NCBI GenBank assembly: GCA_049325095.1
Contig: JBMOPO010000040.1
Coordinates: forward strand, 1-64,000
DNA length: 64,000 nucleotides
Reading direction: 5' to 3'
Source: JAGPUQ01 sp049325095
GTDB taxonomy: Bacteria; Pseudomonadota; Gammaproteobacteria; Pseudomonadales; Porticoccaceae
In this document: piece by piece, positions 1 to 10,283 of the stretch
How positions within the stretch are numbered: position 1 is the stretch's first letter
Layout: each line of letters opens with the position of its first letter
Translations under genes and position numbers: made by a program
The notes under the pieces: generated by a model
Told to the model about the DNA's origin: nothing
The model's database searches: none
Seen by the model: the letters and a program-made list of their open reading frames with translations, nothing else

Positions 1-122
1 GCTTCGGGCTGGCCAGGCGGTGCCTGGCCTCCGGCCCTGGGGCCGGACCGCCCTGCGCCCTCTCGGGTGCGCCAGCTTTGCTGCCGCCAAGGCAATCTCC
101 TTTCCAACGACGGCGGTTCTCC
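1..122. other. Upstream flank with two tandem hairpins
   Basis: No gene is seen here. Two perfect inverted repeats sit back to back: GGCCAGGC/GCCTGGCC (11-29, 3-nt loop) and TCCGGCCC/GGGCCGGA (30-47, 2-nt loop). There is no T-run on either strand. They may end the transcription unit that lies before the window or be repetitive DNA; the sequence does not decide. Confidence 0.4.
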
Positions 123-150
123 TTGCACCTGCGGGTGCCCGGCCTATAAT
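123..150 (+). promoter_or_regulatory. Sigma-70 promoter of the thiamine operon
   Basis: A near-consensus promoter: -35 TTGCAC at 123-128, 16-nt spacer, and a perfect -10 TATAAT at 145-150. Transcription would begin near 157, just ahead of the TPP riboswitch, so the aptamer forms the start of the leader. Confidence 0.75.
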
Positions 151-159
151 CGGGGCGTG

Positions 160-244
160 ACTCTCGGGGCGCCCCAACGGGGCTGAGATGCCGGACGGCA
201 GACCCGCGGAACCTGATCCGACTAGCATCGGCGTAGGGAAGAGT
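160..244 (+). promoter_or_regulatory. TPP riboswitch (THI element)
   Basis: The conserved thi-box landmarks are present in order: CTGAGATGCC (183-192), the CGGAACCTGATC block (206-217) and GGCGTAGGGAA (230-240). The outer stem ACTC (160-163) pairs with GAGT (241-244). The aptamer binds thiamine pyrophosphate. It lies 55 nt before the thiC start, so it probably represses the operon by masking the thiC ribosome site or stopping transcription; no clear terminator stem with a T-run follows, which favours translational control. Confidence 0.93.
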
Positions 245-298
245 GCAACACCCGCCTTCCGTACCCCGCTGGTCTTCGACGCCAAGCGAGGATTTCCC

Positions 299-2110
<1,812 letters not shown>

Positions 2111-2111
2111 G

Positions 2112-3185
2112 ATGCACGCGGCGATCGCCGGCGCCGGCATCATGGGCCGGCTGCTCGCCTGGCGGCTGGTGCGGGCCGGCTGGCGGGTGAGCCTGTTCGA
2201 TCGCGACCCGCCGCAGGCCGGCGGCGCGGCCGCCTATACCGCGGCCGGGATGCTGGCGCCCTGGGCCGAGGTGGAGTCCGGCGAGCTGCAGATCCATCGC
2301 CTGGGCCTGCGCGGGCTGGCGCTGTGGCCCGGCCTGCTGGCCGAGCTGGGCAGCGACGGCGATTTTCACGACCGCGGCAGTCTGGTGGTCGCCCATCCCG
2401 GCGACCGCGCCGACTATTGCCGCTTCGCCGAGGTGCTGGCCGCGCGCCTGCCCGACGATCGCCAATGCCGGAGCCTGGATGCCGCCGCCCTGGCGGAGCT
2501 GGAGCCGGAGCTCGGCGACCGCTTCGGCGCGGCGCTCCATCTGCCCGGCGAGGCCTGGCTGGATCCCCTGGTGGTGATGGCGGCGCTGGCGGAGCGGCTG
2601 CGCGAGGCCGGCGTCGCCTGGCGGCGCGCCGAGGTCACCGGGGTCGGCGCCGGTTGCGTGGCGGCCGCGGGCGAGCGCCATGGCTGCGACTGGGCCTTCG
2701 ACTGCCGCGGACTGGGCGCCCGCGGCGAGCTGCCCGGCCTGCGTGGGGTGCGCGGCGAGGTGATCCGCCTGCACGCGCCCGAGGTCCGGCTGCGCCATGT
2801 GGTGCGGCTCCTGCACCCGCGCTACCGGCTCTACGTGGTGCCGCGGCGCGGCGGGGAATTCGTGATCGGCGCCACCCAGATCGAGAGCGACGACCGGGGG
2901 CCGATCACGGTGCGCTCGGCGCTCGAGCTGCTGTCGGCCGCCTACAGCCTGCATCCCGGTTTCGCCGAGGCGCGGGTGCTGGCGACCGACGCCAACTGCC
3001 GGCCGGCCTTCGCCGACCATCTGCCGCGGGTGCTGCTGCGGCCCGGGCTGATGCGCATCAACGGCCTGTTCCGGCACGGTTTCCTGCTCGCCCCGGCGCT
3101 GGCCGAGGCGGCCCTGGCGCGGCTCGAAGGCAGCGCCGTCGATCCGGCCTGCGCGGCCCTGTTCGAGGAGGAGATGGCGGCGTGA
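2112..3185 (+). CDS. thiO: FAD-dependent glycine oxidase ThiO
   Basis: Oxidises glycine to iminoglycine (dehydroglycine), the building block used by ThiG for the thiazole ring. The 357-residue protein opens with a dinucleotide-binding fold (GAGIMGRLLAWRL, residues about 7-19, with an acidic residue ending beta-2). It continues as a DAO-family oxidoreductase with a conserved C-terminal GLFRHGFLLAPALAE. Using ThiO rather than ThiH means the route needs oxygen and FAD, not radical SAM chemistry. The stop overlaps the GTG start of thiS. Confidence 0.93.
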   Translation: MHAAIAGAGIMGRLLAWRLVRAGWRVSLFDRDPPQAGGAAAYTAAGMLAPWAEVESGELQIHRLGLRGLALWPGLLAELGSDGDFHDRGSLVVAHPGDRADYCRFAEVLAARLPDDRQCRSLDAAALAELEPELGDRFGAALHLPGEAWLDPLVVMAALAERLREAGVAWRRAEVTGVGAGCVAAAGERHGCDWAFDCRGLGARGELPGLRGVRGEVIRLHAPEVRLRHVVRLLHPRYRLYVVPRRGGEFVIGATQIESDDRGPITVRSALELLSAAYSLHPGFAEARVLATDANCRPAFADHLPRVLLRPGLMRINGLFRHGFLLAPALAEAALARLEGSAVDPACAALFEEEMAA

Positions 3186-3394
3186 ATGCACCCCGCATCG
3201 AGGTGATCTGCAATGGCGAACCGCGGGCGCTGTGCGGCGGGCGGACCCTGGCCGAGCTGCTGCCGGAACTGACCGAGGCCTGCGATTTCGCGGTGGCGGT
3301 CAACGGGGAGTTCGTGCCCAAGAGCGCCTACGGCCAGGTGCGGCTGGCCGACGGCGACCGCCTCGAGCTGGTGGTACCCATGGAGGGCGGCTGA
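3182..3394 (+). CDS. thiS: Sulfur carrier protein ThiS
   Basis: A 70-residue ubiquitin-like carrier ending in Gly-Gly (EGG). ThiF adenylates this end and it is then converted to a thiocarboxylate that donates sulfur to ThiG. The GTG start at 3182 overlaps the thiO stop (GTGA); no ATG lies at a suitable place, so coupled translation is likely. Conserved CNG and AVAVNGEFVP segments are present. Confidence 0.93.
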   Translation: MNAPRIEVICNGEPRALCGGRTLAELLPELTEACDFAVAVNGEFVPKSAYGQVRLADGDRLELVVPMEGG

Positions 3395-3396
3395 GC

Positions 3397-4176
3397 ATGT
3401 GGCGGCTGGCGGATTGCGAACTGGAGAGCCGGCTGCTGATCGGCTCCTCGCTCTACCCCTCGCCGCGGGTGATGCAGGAGGCCATCCGCGCCGCGGGCGC
3501 CGGCGTGGTGACGGTAGCGCTGCGCCGCCAGCAGCCCGGCGCGCGGGGCGGCGAGGCCTTCTGGGCCGCGCTGCGCGAGCTGAACCTGAAGCTCCTGCCC
3601 AACACCGCCGGCTGCCATTCGGCGCGGGAGGCGATCACCACCGCGCAGATGGCGCGCGAGCTGTTCGGTACCCACTGGATCAAGCTCGAGGTGATCGGCG
3701 ACGACTACAACCTGCAGCCCGATCCCTTCGGGCTGGTGGAGGCGGCGCGGGAGCTGGTCGCCCAGGGCTTCGAGGTGTTCCCCTACTGTACCGAGGATCT
3801 GGTGGTGTGCGAACGGCTGGTCGCCGCCGGCTGCCGCATCCTGATGCCCTGGGGCGCGCCCATCGGCACTGCCCGCGGCCTGCTCAACCCCTATGGCCTG
3901 CGCACCTTGCGCGAGCGCCTGCCCGGCATCACCCTGATCGTCGATGCGGGGCTGGGCGTGCCGTCCCACGCCGCCCAGGCCCTGGAGCTGGGCTATGACG
4001 CGGTGCTGCTCAACACCGCCATCGCCCAGGCCACGGATCCGGTGGCCATGGCCGCGGCCTTCCGCCACGCGGTGCTGGCCGGGCGGCTCGCCTTCGAGGC
4101 CGGGCGCATGCCGGAGCGGGATCTGGCCCGGCCCAGCACCCCGGTGGTGGGCACACCCTTCTGGCAGCAGCGGTGA
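3397..4176 (+). CDS. thiG: Thiazole synthase ThiG
   Basis: Condenses deoxyxylulose 5-phosphate, dehydroglycine and ThiS-thiocarboxylate into the thiazole phosphate. The 259-residue TIM-barrel protein carries the Schiff-base lysine in IKLEVIGDD at Lys96, the standard position, and the phosphate-binding segment DAGLGVPSHAAQALELGYD. It starts 2 nt after the thiS stop. Its TGA overlaps the GTG start of thiDE. Confidence 0.96.
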   Translation: MWRLADCELESRLLIGSSLYPSPRVMQEAIRAAGAGVVTVALRRQQPGARGGEAFWAALRELNLKLLPNTAGCHSAREAITTAQMARELFGTHWIKLEVIGDDYNLQPDPFGLVEAARELVAQGFEVFPYCTEDLVVCERLVAAGCRILMPWGAPIGTARGLLNPYGLRTLRERLPGITLIVDAGLGVPSHAAQALELGYDAVLLNTAIAQATDPVAMAAAFRHAVLAGRLAFEAGRMPERDLARPSTPVVGTPFWQQR

Positions 4177-5633
4177 GTGCCGCCCGCCCCGTGGTGTTGG
4201 CGATCGCCGGCAGCGAAGCGACCGGGGTCGCCGGCATTGCCGTGGATCTGCGCGTGCTCGCCGCGCTGGGTGTCCACGGCGCGGCGGCGATCACCGCCAA
4301 CACCGCCCAGGGGGGGGAGGGCGCCGCCCGCAATCCGGTGGCGCCGGAAGTGCTCGACAGCCAGCTCGCGGCCGCCGCGCAACTCGCGCCGCGGGTGGTC
4401 AAGACCGGGTTGCTGGCCGATGCCGGGCAGGTCGAGCGGGTCGCCCGTTTCTGCGCGCGCCACCAGGTGGCGCTGGTCTGCGACCCGGTGCTGCACAGCT
4501 CGACCGGCATGGCGCTGACCGCGGGCGATACCCTGCCCGCGCTGCGCGATCGGCTCCTGCCCCTGGTGGGGCTGCTGACGCCCAACCTGGCCGAGGCCGA
4601 GGCGCTCACCGGCATTGCCATCCGCACCGCGGCCGATGTCGAGTGCGCTACCCGGGCGCTGCGCGCGCTGGGCGCGGCGGCGGTGCTGATCAAGGGCGGC
4701 CATGGCGGCGGCGACTGGAGCAGCGACTATCTGCTCGCCGGCGAGCAGTCGTTCTGGCTGCACAGCCCGCGTCTCCCCGCCGCCGACCGCCGCGGCACCG
4801 GCTGCGCGCTGGCCGCCGCCGCCGCCGCGGCCCTGGCCCTGGGCTACGGGATTGCCGACGCCGCGGTGATCGCCAAGGCGGCCGTCAACCAGGGTTTGCG
4901 CCAGGGCTACCCCTGCGGCGACCGCGCGGGGCCGGTGCACATCGACCGCTTTCCCGATGCGACGGAGGACCTGCCGGCGCTGACGCCCGCGGCGGACTAT
5001 CGCGCGCCGGCGCCCTTTCCCGACTGCAATGCGCCGCGCCTGGGGCTCTACCCCATCGTCGAGCGCGCCGCCTGGTTGGCGCGGCTGTTGTCCCAGGGGG
5101 TATCGACCATCCAGTTGCGGGTGAAGGATCTGCAAGGAGCCGGGTTGCGGGCGGAAATCCGCGCCGCCATCGCCCTGGCGCGCGCGCACCGCGCGCGGCT
5201 GTTCGTCAATGACTACTGGCGGATCGCCCTGGAGGAGGGCGCCTACGGGGTCCACCTGGGTCAGGACGACCTGCGCGAGGCCGATGTCGAGGCGCTGCGC
5301 GCGGCCGGGCTGCGGCTGGGCGTCAGCACTCACTGCCACTGGGAGGCGGCCCGCGCCCATGCGCTGCGGCCGTCCTACGTGGCCTGCGGGCCCATCTACG
5401 AGACCACCGCCAAAGCCATGCCCTGGGTGCCCCACGGCCTCGCCGGGCTGCGCTACTGGCGGCGGTTGCTGGCCGATTATCCGCTGGTGGCGATCGGCGG
5501 CATCGACGCCGCTCGCGCGCCGGGGGTGGCGGACACCGGCGTCGACGGCGTGGCGATGATCTCCGGCATCACCCGGGCGGCGGATCCGGAGGCGACTGCA
5601 CGGCAATTGGTGGCGCTGCTCGATGGCCGCTGA
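4173..5633 (+). CDS. thiDE: Bifunctional HMP-phosphate kinase / thiamine-phosphate synthase (ThiD-ThiE fusion)
   Basis: 486 residues in two halves. Residues 1 to about 265 are a ribokinase-fold ThiD that phosphorylates HMP-P to HMP-PP, with the C-terminal anion-hole motif DRRGTGCALAAA. Residues about 285-486 are ThiE, which joins HMP-PP to thiazole phosphate, with TIQLRVKD, FVNDYWRIA, VHLGQDDL and GGIDAARAPGVADTGVDG. The ThiD N-terminus is divergent: AGSEATGVAGIAVDLR replaces the usual AGTDPSGGAGIQADLK-type motif, so kinase specificity deserves care. GTG start overlapping the thiG stop; overlaps thiF by 11 nt. Confidence 0.92.
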   Translation: MSAARPVVLAIAGSEATGVAGIAVDLRVLAALGVHGAAAITANTAQGGEGAARNPVAPEVLDSQLAAAAQLAPRVVKTGLLADAGQVERVARFCARHQVALVCDPVLHSSTGMALTAGDTLPALRDRLLPLVGLLTPNLAEAEALTGIAIRTAADVECATRALRALGAAAVLIKGGHGGGDWSSDYLLAGEQSFWLHSPRLPAADRRGTGCALAAAAAAALALGYGIADAAVIAKAAVNQGLRQGYPCGDRAGPVHIDRFPDATEDLPALTPAADYRAPAPFPDCNAPRLGLYPIVERAAWLARLLSQGVSTIQLRVKDLQGAGLRAEIRAAIALARAHRARLFVNDYWRIALEEGAYGVHLGQDDLREADVEALRAAGLRLGVSTHCHWEAARAHALRPSYVACGPIYETTAKAMPWVPHGLAGLRYWRRLLADYPLVAIGGIDAARAPGVADTGVDGVAMISGITRAADPEATARQLVALLDGR

Positions 5634-6714
5634 CCCGCCCTTCAGTGCCCGCGAGTGGCTGCGCTACGCCCGCCAGGTGCAGTTGCCTGAAGTGGGGCCC
5701 GAGGGCCAGCGGCGGCTGCGCGAGGCCCGGGTACTGATCGTCGGCGCCGGCGGCCTGGGGGCGCCGGCGGCGCTCTACCTGGCCGGCGCGGGCGTCGGGC
5801 GCCTGACCCTGGTCGACGGCGATGCCGTGGCGCTGTCCAATCTGCACCGCCAGGTGCTCTACCGCGAGGCCGATGCCGGCGCCGACAAGGCCCGGGCGGC
5901 CGCCGCCCGGCTCCAAGAGCGCAACCGGGATATCGAGGTGCGCGCGGTGGCCGGGCCGCTCGCCGCCGGCAATGCCGACGAGCTGGTCGCCGCGGCCGAT
6001 CTGGTGCTCGACTGTACCGACCAGCTGGCGGTGCGCTATCTGCTCAATGCCGCCTGCCGGCGCCACGCCAAACCCTGGCTGTTCGCCGCGGTGGACCGCT
6101 TCGCCGGCCAGCTCGCCCTGTTCGACCCCGCGGGCGCCTGCTTTCAGTGTCTCTATCCCGACCACCCGCGGGGGCTGCTCGACTGCGCCGCCGCCGGCGT
6201 GCTGGGGGTGGTGCCCGGGCTGCTCGGGCTGCTGCAGGCCGGCGAGGCGCTCAAGCAGTTGCTCGGTCTGGAGACGCCGAGCCGCAACCACCTGTTGCTG
6301 TGGGATGCGCTGGGCCTCGAGTTGCGCCGCCTGCGCCTGCGCCCCGACCCCGCCTGTCCCTGCTGCGCGAGCGGCGGGCGCGCCGCGCCGCCCGCGGCGC
6401 CCGCCTGCGCGGCGCCGGCCGACTGGGAGCTCGACCCGGCCGCCTTCGCCGCGGCGCTGGCCGCGCCGGGCCGGCGCCTGATCGACGTGCGCAGTCCGGC
6501 AGAGTTCGCCGCCTTCAACATCGGCGGCGAGAATATTCCCCTCGACGAACTGCGCGCCGCGGACCCGCGCCCGGGCGAGGTCGCGCTGCTGGTCTGCCAG
6601 ACCGGGGTGCGCTCGCGGCGCGCCGCCGAACGGCTGCGCGCGGCCGGCGCGGGCGCGGCCTTCAGCCTGCGCGGCGGCATCGTCGCCTGGCTGGAGGCGG
6701 GCAGCGGAGGCTGA
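5623..6714 (+). CDS. thiF: ThiF adenylyltransferase fused to a rhodanese domain
   Basis: 363 residues. The N-terminal E1-like domain (about 10-245) has the ATP-binding GAGGLGAPAALYLAGAG and the acidic DGDAVALSNLHRQ segment. Two pairs of cysteines (CFQC near 180 and CPCC near 247) probably bind zinc. The C-terminal rhodanese domain (about 275-360) has a CQTGVRSRR active loop with Cys325. The protein would adenylate the ThiS C-terminus and pass on persulfide sulfur. The same architecture occurs in MoeB/MoeZ-type proteins serving molybdopterin; the operon position favours ThiS. Last gene of the operon. Confidence 0.9.
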   Translation: MAADPPFSAREWLRYARQVQLPEVGPEGQRRLREARVLIVGAGGLGAPAALYLAGAGVGRLTLVDGDAVALSNLHRQVLYREADAGADKARAAAARLQERNRDIEVRAVAGPLAAGNADELVAAADLVLDCTDQLAVRYLLNAACRRHAKPWLFAAVDRFAGQLALFDPAGACFQCLYPDHPRGLLDCAAAGVLGVVPGLLGLLQAGEALKQLLGLETPSRNHLLLWDALGLELRRLRLRPDPACPCCASGGRAAPPAAPACAAPADWELDPAAFAAALAAPGRRLIDVRSPAEFAAFNIGGENIPLDELRAADPRPGEVALLVCQTGVRSRRAAERLRAAGAGAAFSLRGGIVAWLEAGSGG

Positions 6715-6759
6715 GTCGACTATGATTCCCGCCGGAATGACGACTGCGAGGAACGGCCG

Positions 6760-7545
6760 ATGACCACCCAGACCCTGGAGTACTGCACCACCCGGCTCGA
6801 CGGCCGGGTGCTCACCGTGACCATCAACCGGCCGGAGGTGATGAACTCCCTGCACCCGCCGGCCAATTTCGAGCTGGAGCGGGTGTTCGACGCCTTCGCC
6901 GCCGACCCCGACCAGTGGGTGGCGATCCTCACCGGCGCCGGCGACCGCGCCTTTAGCGCCGGCAACGACCTCAAGTATCAGGCCGCCGGCGGCAAGCGCG
7001 AGCGGCCGCGGACCGGCTTCGCCGGGCTGACCTCGCGCTTCGATCTCAACAAACCGGTGATCGCCGCGGTCAACGGCGTGGCCATGGGCGGCGGCTTCGA
7101 GATCGCGCTGGCCTGCGACCTCATCATCGCCGCCGAAACCGCGGTGTTCGCCCTGCCCGAACCCCGGGTCGGGCTCGCCGCCCTGGCCGGCGGCTTGCAC
7201 CGGCTGCCGCGCCAGATCGGGCTCAAGCAGGCCATGGGCATGATCCTCACCGGGCGGCGGGTCAGTGCCGCCGAGGGCCGGGAGCTGGGTTTCGTCAACG
7301 AAGTGGTGCCGCCGGGCGAACTGATGAGCGCCGCGCGGCGCTGGGCGGACCTGATCCTGGAGTGCGCGCCCCTGTCGATTCGGGCCAGCAAGGAGGCGGT
7401 GCTGCGCGGCCTCGACGAGGCCAATCTCGAACGGGCCATGGCCCAGCAGCTCGACAGCGTCGCCGCCATGTACCAGAGCGCGGATTTCATCGAGGGACCC
7501 AAGGCCTTCGCCGAGAAACGCAAGCCCAACTGGAGCGGCAAGTGA
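6760..7545 (+). CDS. Enoyl-CoA hydratase/isomerase family protein
   Basis: 261-residue crotonase. The CoA oxyanion-hole segment FSAGNDLK and the GGGFE motif are present, and both glutamates used by true hydratases can be seen (GGGFE, and PEPRVGL 20 residues on). This supports water addition to an enoyl-CoA rather than another crotonase reaction. The substrate is not evident: the neighbours are thiamine genes upstream and a methyltransferase downstream. A GAGGAA ribosome site precedes ATG 6760, and TATGAT at 6721-6726 may be its own -10 box. Confidence 0.85.
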   Translation: MTTQTLEYCTTRLDGRVLTVTINRPEVMNSLHPPANFELERVFDAFAADPDQWVAILTGAGDRAFSAGNDLKYQAAGGKRERPRTGFAGLTSRFDLNKPVIAAVNGVAMGGGFEIALACDLIIAAETAVFALPEPRVGLAALAGGLHRLPRQIGLKQAMGMILTGRRVSAAEGRELGFVNEVVPPGELMSAARRWADLILECAPLSIRASKEAVLRGLDEANLERAMAQQLDSVAAMYQSADFIEGPKAFAEKRKPNWSGK

Positions 7546-7558
7546 CGCGGATCGCGGC

Positions 7559-8236
7559 ATGAAACAGGTCGGCGAGTTCTGGCTGCCCGATATCGATCTG
7601 CGCTGGTGGAGCCACTGGGGCAAGACGCGGCGCAAGACGCTGGCGCGCTACGGCCAGGGCGGGCCCAAGACCGGCGACATCGAGGCCGCCCTGGCGCACA
7701 TCCCCCGCGGCGGGCTGGCCATCGACGGCGGCGCCAACGTCGGCGTCTACAGCCGCATCATGGCGCGCCATTTCGACCGGGTGATCGCCTTCGAGCCGGC
7801 GCCCGATACCCACGCCTGTCTGGTCCGCAACCTGGGCGACTGGGGACTGGGCGAGCGGGTCGAGGCCCGCGCCCAGGCGCTCTCGGACCGGGCCGAGTCG
7901 GTGGGCATGAAGGGCCGGCGCGGCCACCGCTCGCTGTCGCGGCAGGTCCAGGGCCGGGGCCGCATCCCCGCCCTGCGCATCGACGATCTGGGGTTGTCGG
8001 AGCTCGCGTTCCTGAAGCTGGACCTGGAGGGCTACGAGGCCCGCGCCCTGCGCGGCGCGGCCGAGACCCTGGCGCGCTGCCGGCCCTTCGTACTGTTCGA
8101 GGACAAGCCCCACAAGGCGGAGCGCCACGGCCAGGCGCGGGAGGCGCACGACCTTCTGCTATCCTTGGGGGCGCGGCTGATCGAGCGCATCGGCGCGCGC
8201 GGCAACGATTGGCTGTACGGGTTCGCTCCCGCCTGA
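7559..8236 (+). CDS. FkbM-family SAM methyltransferase
   Basis: 225 residues with the SAM-binding glycine loop IDGGANVGVYSRIMA (about 53-67), the acidic strand end AFEPAPDTH, and the FkbM hallmark FLKLDLEGYEARALRGA. These enzymes O-methylate sugars or small metabolites; the acceptor is unknown. It begins 13 nt after the crotonase stop, so it may be cotranscribed. No glycan genes are nearby. Confidence 0.82.
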   Translation: MKQVGEFWLPDIDLRWWSHWGKTRRKTLARYGQGGPKTGDIEAALAHIPRGGLAIDGGANVGVYSRIMARHFDRVIAFEPAPDTHACLVRNLGDWGLGERVEARAQALSDRAESVGMKGRRGHRSLSRQVQGRGRIPALRIDDLGLSELAFLKLDLEGYEARALRGAAETLARCRPFVLFEDKPHKAERHGQAREAHDLLLSLGARLIERIGARGNDWLYGFAPA

Positions 8237-8294
8237 CCGGGCGTGGAAAAACGCCCTGTCGAGCGCCGCAGGGAAGCAACAGCCTGCCAGTTTC

Positions 8295-8371
8295 GCCTCT
8301 GTAGCTCAGTTGGATAGAGTAACCGGCTTCGAACCGGTTGGTCGGGAGTTCGAGTCTCTCCAGAGGCGCCA
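8295..8371 (+). tRNA. tRNA-Arg (anticodon TCG)
   Basis: Cloverleaf found by eye: acceptor GCCTCTG pairs with CAGAGGC, discriminator G, and CCA encoded at 8369-8371. The D-arm is GTAGCTCAGTTGGAT. The anticodon stem ACCGG/CCGGT holds loop CTTCGAA, giving anticodon TCG (reads CGA). The T-arm is GGGAGTTCGAGTCTCTC. Total 77 nt. Confidence 0.95.
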
Positions 8372-8577
8372 TTTTTCGGCCGGCGCGGGCGGATACCGCG
8401 ACGCGCCGGTGACAGCGGGCAGGAAGCCATTGTTTGCCCTCCCCTCGGTCCGCCGTGGCCGGTCGTCGCCGAGCCGGCGTCCGGGCGCTCCGGCCGGGCG
8501 AGCAGCGTTGCCGGCGGAACCATGGGTTCGCCGGCCCGCGATCCGCGCCGCAATGGCCCGGCCAGCGACACCGCGGC

Positions 8578-8606
8578 TTGAAACCCGGTGCCCCTGCCGC
8601 TAGAAT
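8578..8606 (+). promoter_or_regulatory. Sigma-70 promoter of rplM-rpsI
   Basis: TTGAAA at 8578-8583, a 17-nt spacer and TAGAAT at 8601-8606. The match is close to consensus and lies 31 nt before the rplM start. The 266 nt between the tRNA and rplM show no gene. Confidence 0.7.
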
Positions 8607-8637
8607 TCGCGCTCTTTTTTCCCGGCCGTCTGGAATC

Positions 8638-9066
8638 ATGAAGACCATCAGTGCCAAACCCGAGACCGTGGTCCACGACTGGACGCTGGTGGATGCCGCC
8701 GACCAGACCCTGGGCCGCCTCGCCAGCCGGATCGCGCATCGGCTGCGCGGCAAGCACAAGCCGGAGTTCACCCCCCATGTCGACACCGGCGACTACGTGG
8801 TGGTGATCAACGCCGGGCGGGTGCGGGTGACCGGCCGCAAGGCCAAGCAGAAGATGTATCACCGGCATACCGGCTACCCGGGCGGGATCAAGAGCCTCAG
8901 CTTCGAAAAGCTGATGGAGCGGACCCCGGAGCGGGCGCTGGAACTGGCGGTGAAGGGCATGCTGCCCCGCGGCCCCCTGGGCCGGGCCATGTACCGCAAG
9001 CTCAAGGTCTACGCCGGCGATACCCACCCCCATGCCGCGCAGCAGCCGCGCGCGCTGAATCTGTAA
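8638..9066 (+). CDS. rplM: 50S ribosomal protein L13
   Basis: 142 residues, full family length. Recognisable by WTLVDAADQTLGRLAS near the N-terminus, GDYVVVINA, the KMYHRHTGYPGG loop and the AVKGMLPRGPLGR motif. The frame is open further upstream, but ATG 8638 matches the family start and sits at the right distance from the promoter. Cotranscribed with rpsI, 12 nt downstream. Confidence 0.97.
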   Translation: MKTISAKPETVVHDWTLVDAADQTLGRLASRIAHRLRGKHKPEFTPHVDTGDYVVVINAGRVRVTGRKAKQKMYHRHTGYPGGIKSLSFEKLMERTPERALELAVKGMLPRGPLGRAMYRKLKVYAGDTHPHAAQQPRALNL

Positions 9067-9078
9067 GGAGCGACGAGC

Positions 9079-9468
9079 ATGGCATCCACCTACTACGGGA
9101 CCGGTCGCCGCAAGACCGCCAGCGCGCGTGTGTTCATCGCGCCCGGCGCCGGCGACATCCGCGTCAACGACCGCACCATCGACGACTACTTCGGCCGCGA
9201 GGTCGCCCGCATGATCATCCGCCAGCCGCTGCAGGTGGCGCAGGTCGAGGGCAAGTTCGATGTCCGCGTCACCGTCCGGGGCGGCGGCAGCTTCGGCCAG
9301 GCGGGCGCCATCCGCCACGGCCTGGCCCGCGCCCTGGTCGATTACGACGAAGGGCTGCGTCCGACGCTGCGCAAGGCGGGCTTCCTGACCCGCGATGCCC
9401 GCGAGGTGGAGCGCAAGAAGGTGGGTCTGCACAAGGCCCGCAAGCGGCCCCAGTACTCCAAGCGCTGA
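9079..9468 (+). CDS. rpsI: 30S ribosomal protein S9
   Basis: 129 residues. Family signatures are YYGTGRRKTASARV at the N-terminus, GGGSFGQAGAIRHGLARAL in the middle and the basic tail ending KRPQYSKR, which reaches the ribosomal P site. A GGAGCGACGAGC ribosome site precedes the ATG. A terminator follows. Confidence 0.98.
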   Translation: MASTYYGTGRRKTASARVFIAPGAGDIRVNDRTIDDYFGREVARMIIRQPLQVAQVEGKFDVRVTVRGGGSFGQAGAIRHGLARALVDYDEGLRPTLRKAGFLTRDAREVERKKVGLHKARKRPQYSKR

Positions 9469-9489
9469 CAGCGCTGCTCCAGGTTTCGG

Positions 9490-9517
9490 ATACCCGGCTT
9501 TGTCCGGGTATTTTTTT
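9490..9517 (+). terminator. Rho-independent terminator of rplM-rpsI
   Basis: Stem ATACCCGG / CCGGGTAT (8 bp, 6-nt loop) followed by a run of six T. It lies 21 nt after the rpsI stop and separates it from the cytochrome bc1 genes. Confidence 0.9.
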
Positions 9518-9683
9518 GTTTTGAATCAATTCGTTGTGGGACTGTTTCCGGCTTTTGTATTGTCACCGGCGGGGGCAGCCGCTACCATGTCACGCCATTT
9601 CGCGTCGAGTCCATCACGCCGGGAGCAGCGCCGCGGCGGGGTGTCGGCCTGTCCATTGATCGCTCGCATTGAGGAGTTCTTTG

Positions 9684-10283
9684 ATGAGCAACGAGGGAGT
9701 CGATAAGGCCCGTCGCCGCTTCCTGACCGGCGCGACCTGCGTGGTCGGCGCCGCGGGGGTGGTCGGCGCCGCAGTGCCCTTTGTGGGTTCCTGGCAGCCC
9801 AGTGCCCGCGCCAAGGCAGCCGGGGCCCCGGTCAGTATCGATATCGGCAAGCTCGAGCCCGGCGAGATGATCACCGAGGAGTGGCGCGGCAAGCCGGTGT
9901 ATATCGTGCGCCGCACGCCCGAGGCGCTGGCCGCCCTGCAACGGGATACCGGCCGGCTGCGCGACCCCAATTCCGAGGAGTCCACCCAACCCGATTACGT
10001 CGACCCCGCCAACCGCGCCCGGCGGCCCGAATACCTCATCCTGCTCGGCCTGTGCACCCACCTGGGTTGCGCGCCCATGTACCGGCCGGAGGTCGGCGCC
10101 GCGGATCTCGGCGGCGATGCCTGGCTGGGCGGCTTCTTCTGCCCCTGCCACGGCTCCAAGTTCGATCTCGCCGGCCGCGTCTACAAGGGCGTGCCCGCGC
10201 CCACCAATCTGGAAGTCCCGCCCTACCGCTTCGAGGGCGACACTGTGGTGACCATCGGCGTCGACGAGGAGACCGCGGCATGA
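9684..10283 (+). CDS. petA: Ubiquinol-cytochrome c reductase Rieske iron-sulfur subunit
   Basis: 199 residues. Carries electrons from ubiquinol to cytochrome c1. A twin-arginine-type N-terminus (RRRFLTGA) precedes a single membrane anchor. The Rieske cluster ligands are CTHLGC (Cys124, His126, with Cys129) and CPCHGS (Cys153, Cys155, His156). GAGGAG at 9671-9676 sets the start at ATG 9684; an in-frame TTG further up has no ribosome site. The stop overlaps the start of the cytochrome b gene (ATGA). Confidence 0.96.
   Translation: MSNEGVDKARRRFLTGATCVVGAAGVVGAAVPFVGSWQPSARAKAAGAPVSIDIGKLEPGEMITEEWRGKPVYIVRRTPEALAALQRDTGRLRDPNSEESTQPDYVDPANRARRPEYLILLGLCTHLGCAPMYRPEVGAADLGGDAWLGGFFCPCHGSKFDLAGRVYKGVPAPTNLEVPPYRFEGDTVVTIGVDEETAA

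Noticed and set aside
188..298. In-frame N-terminal extension of thiC (start at 188)
   Set aside because: It lies within the TPP riboswitch, which is well conserved; ATG 299 matches the family N-terminus.
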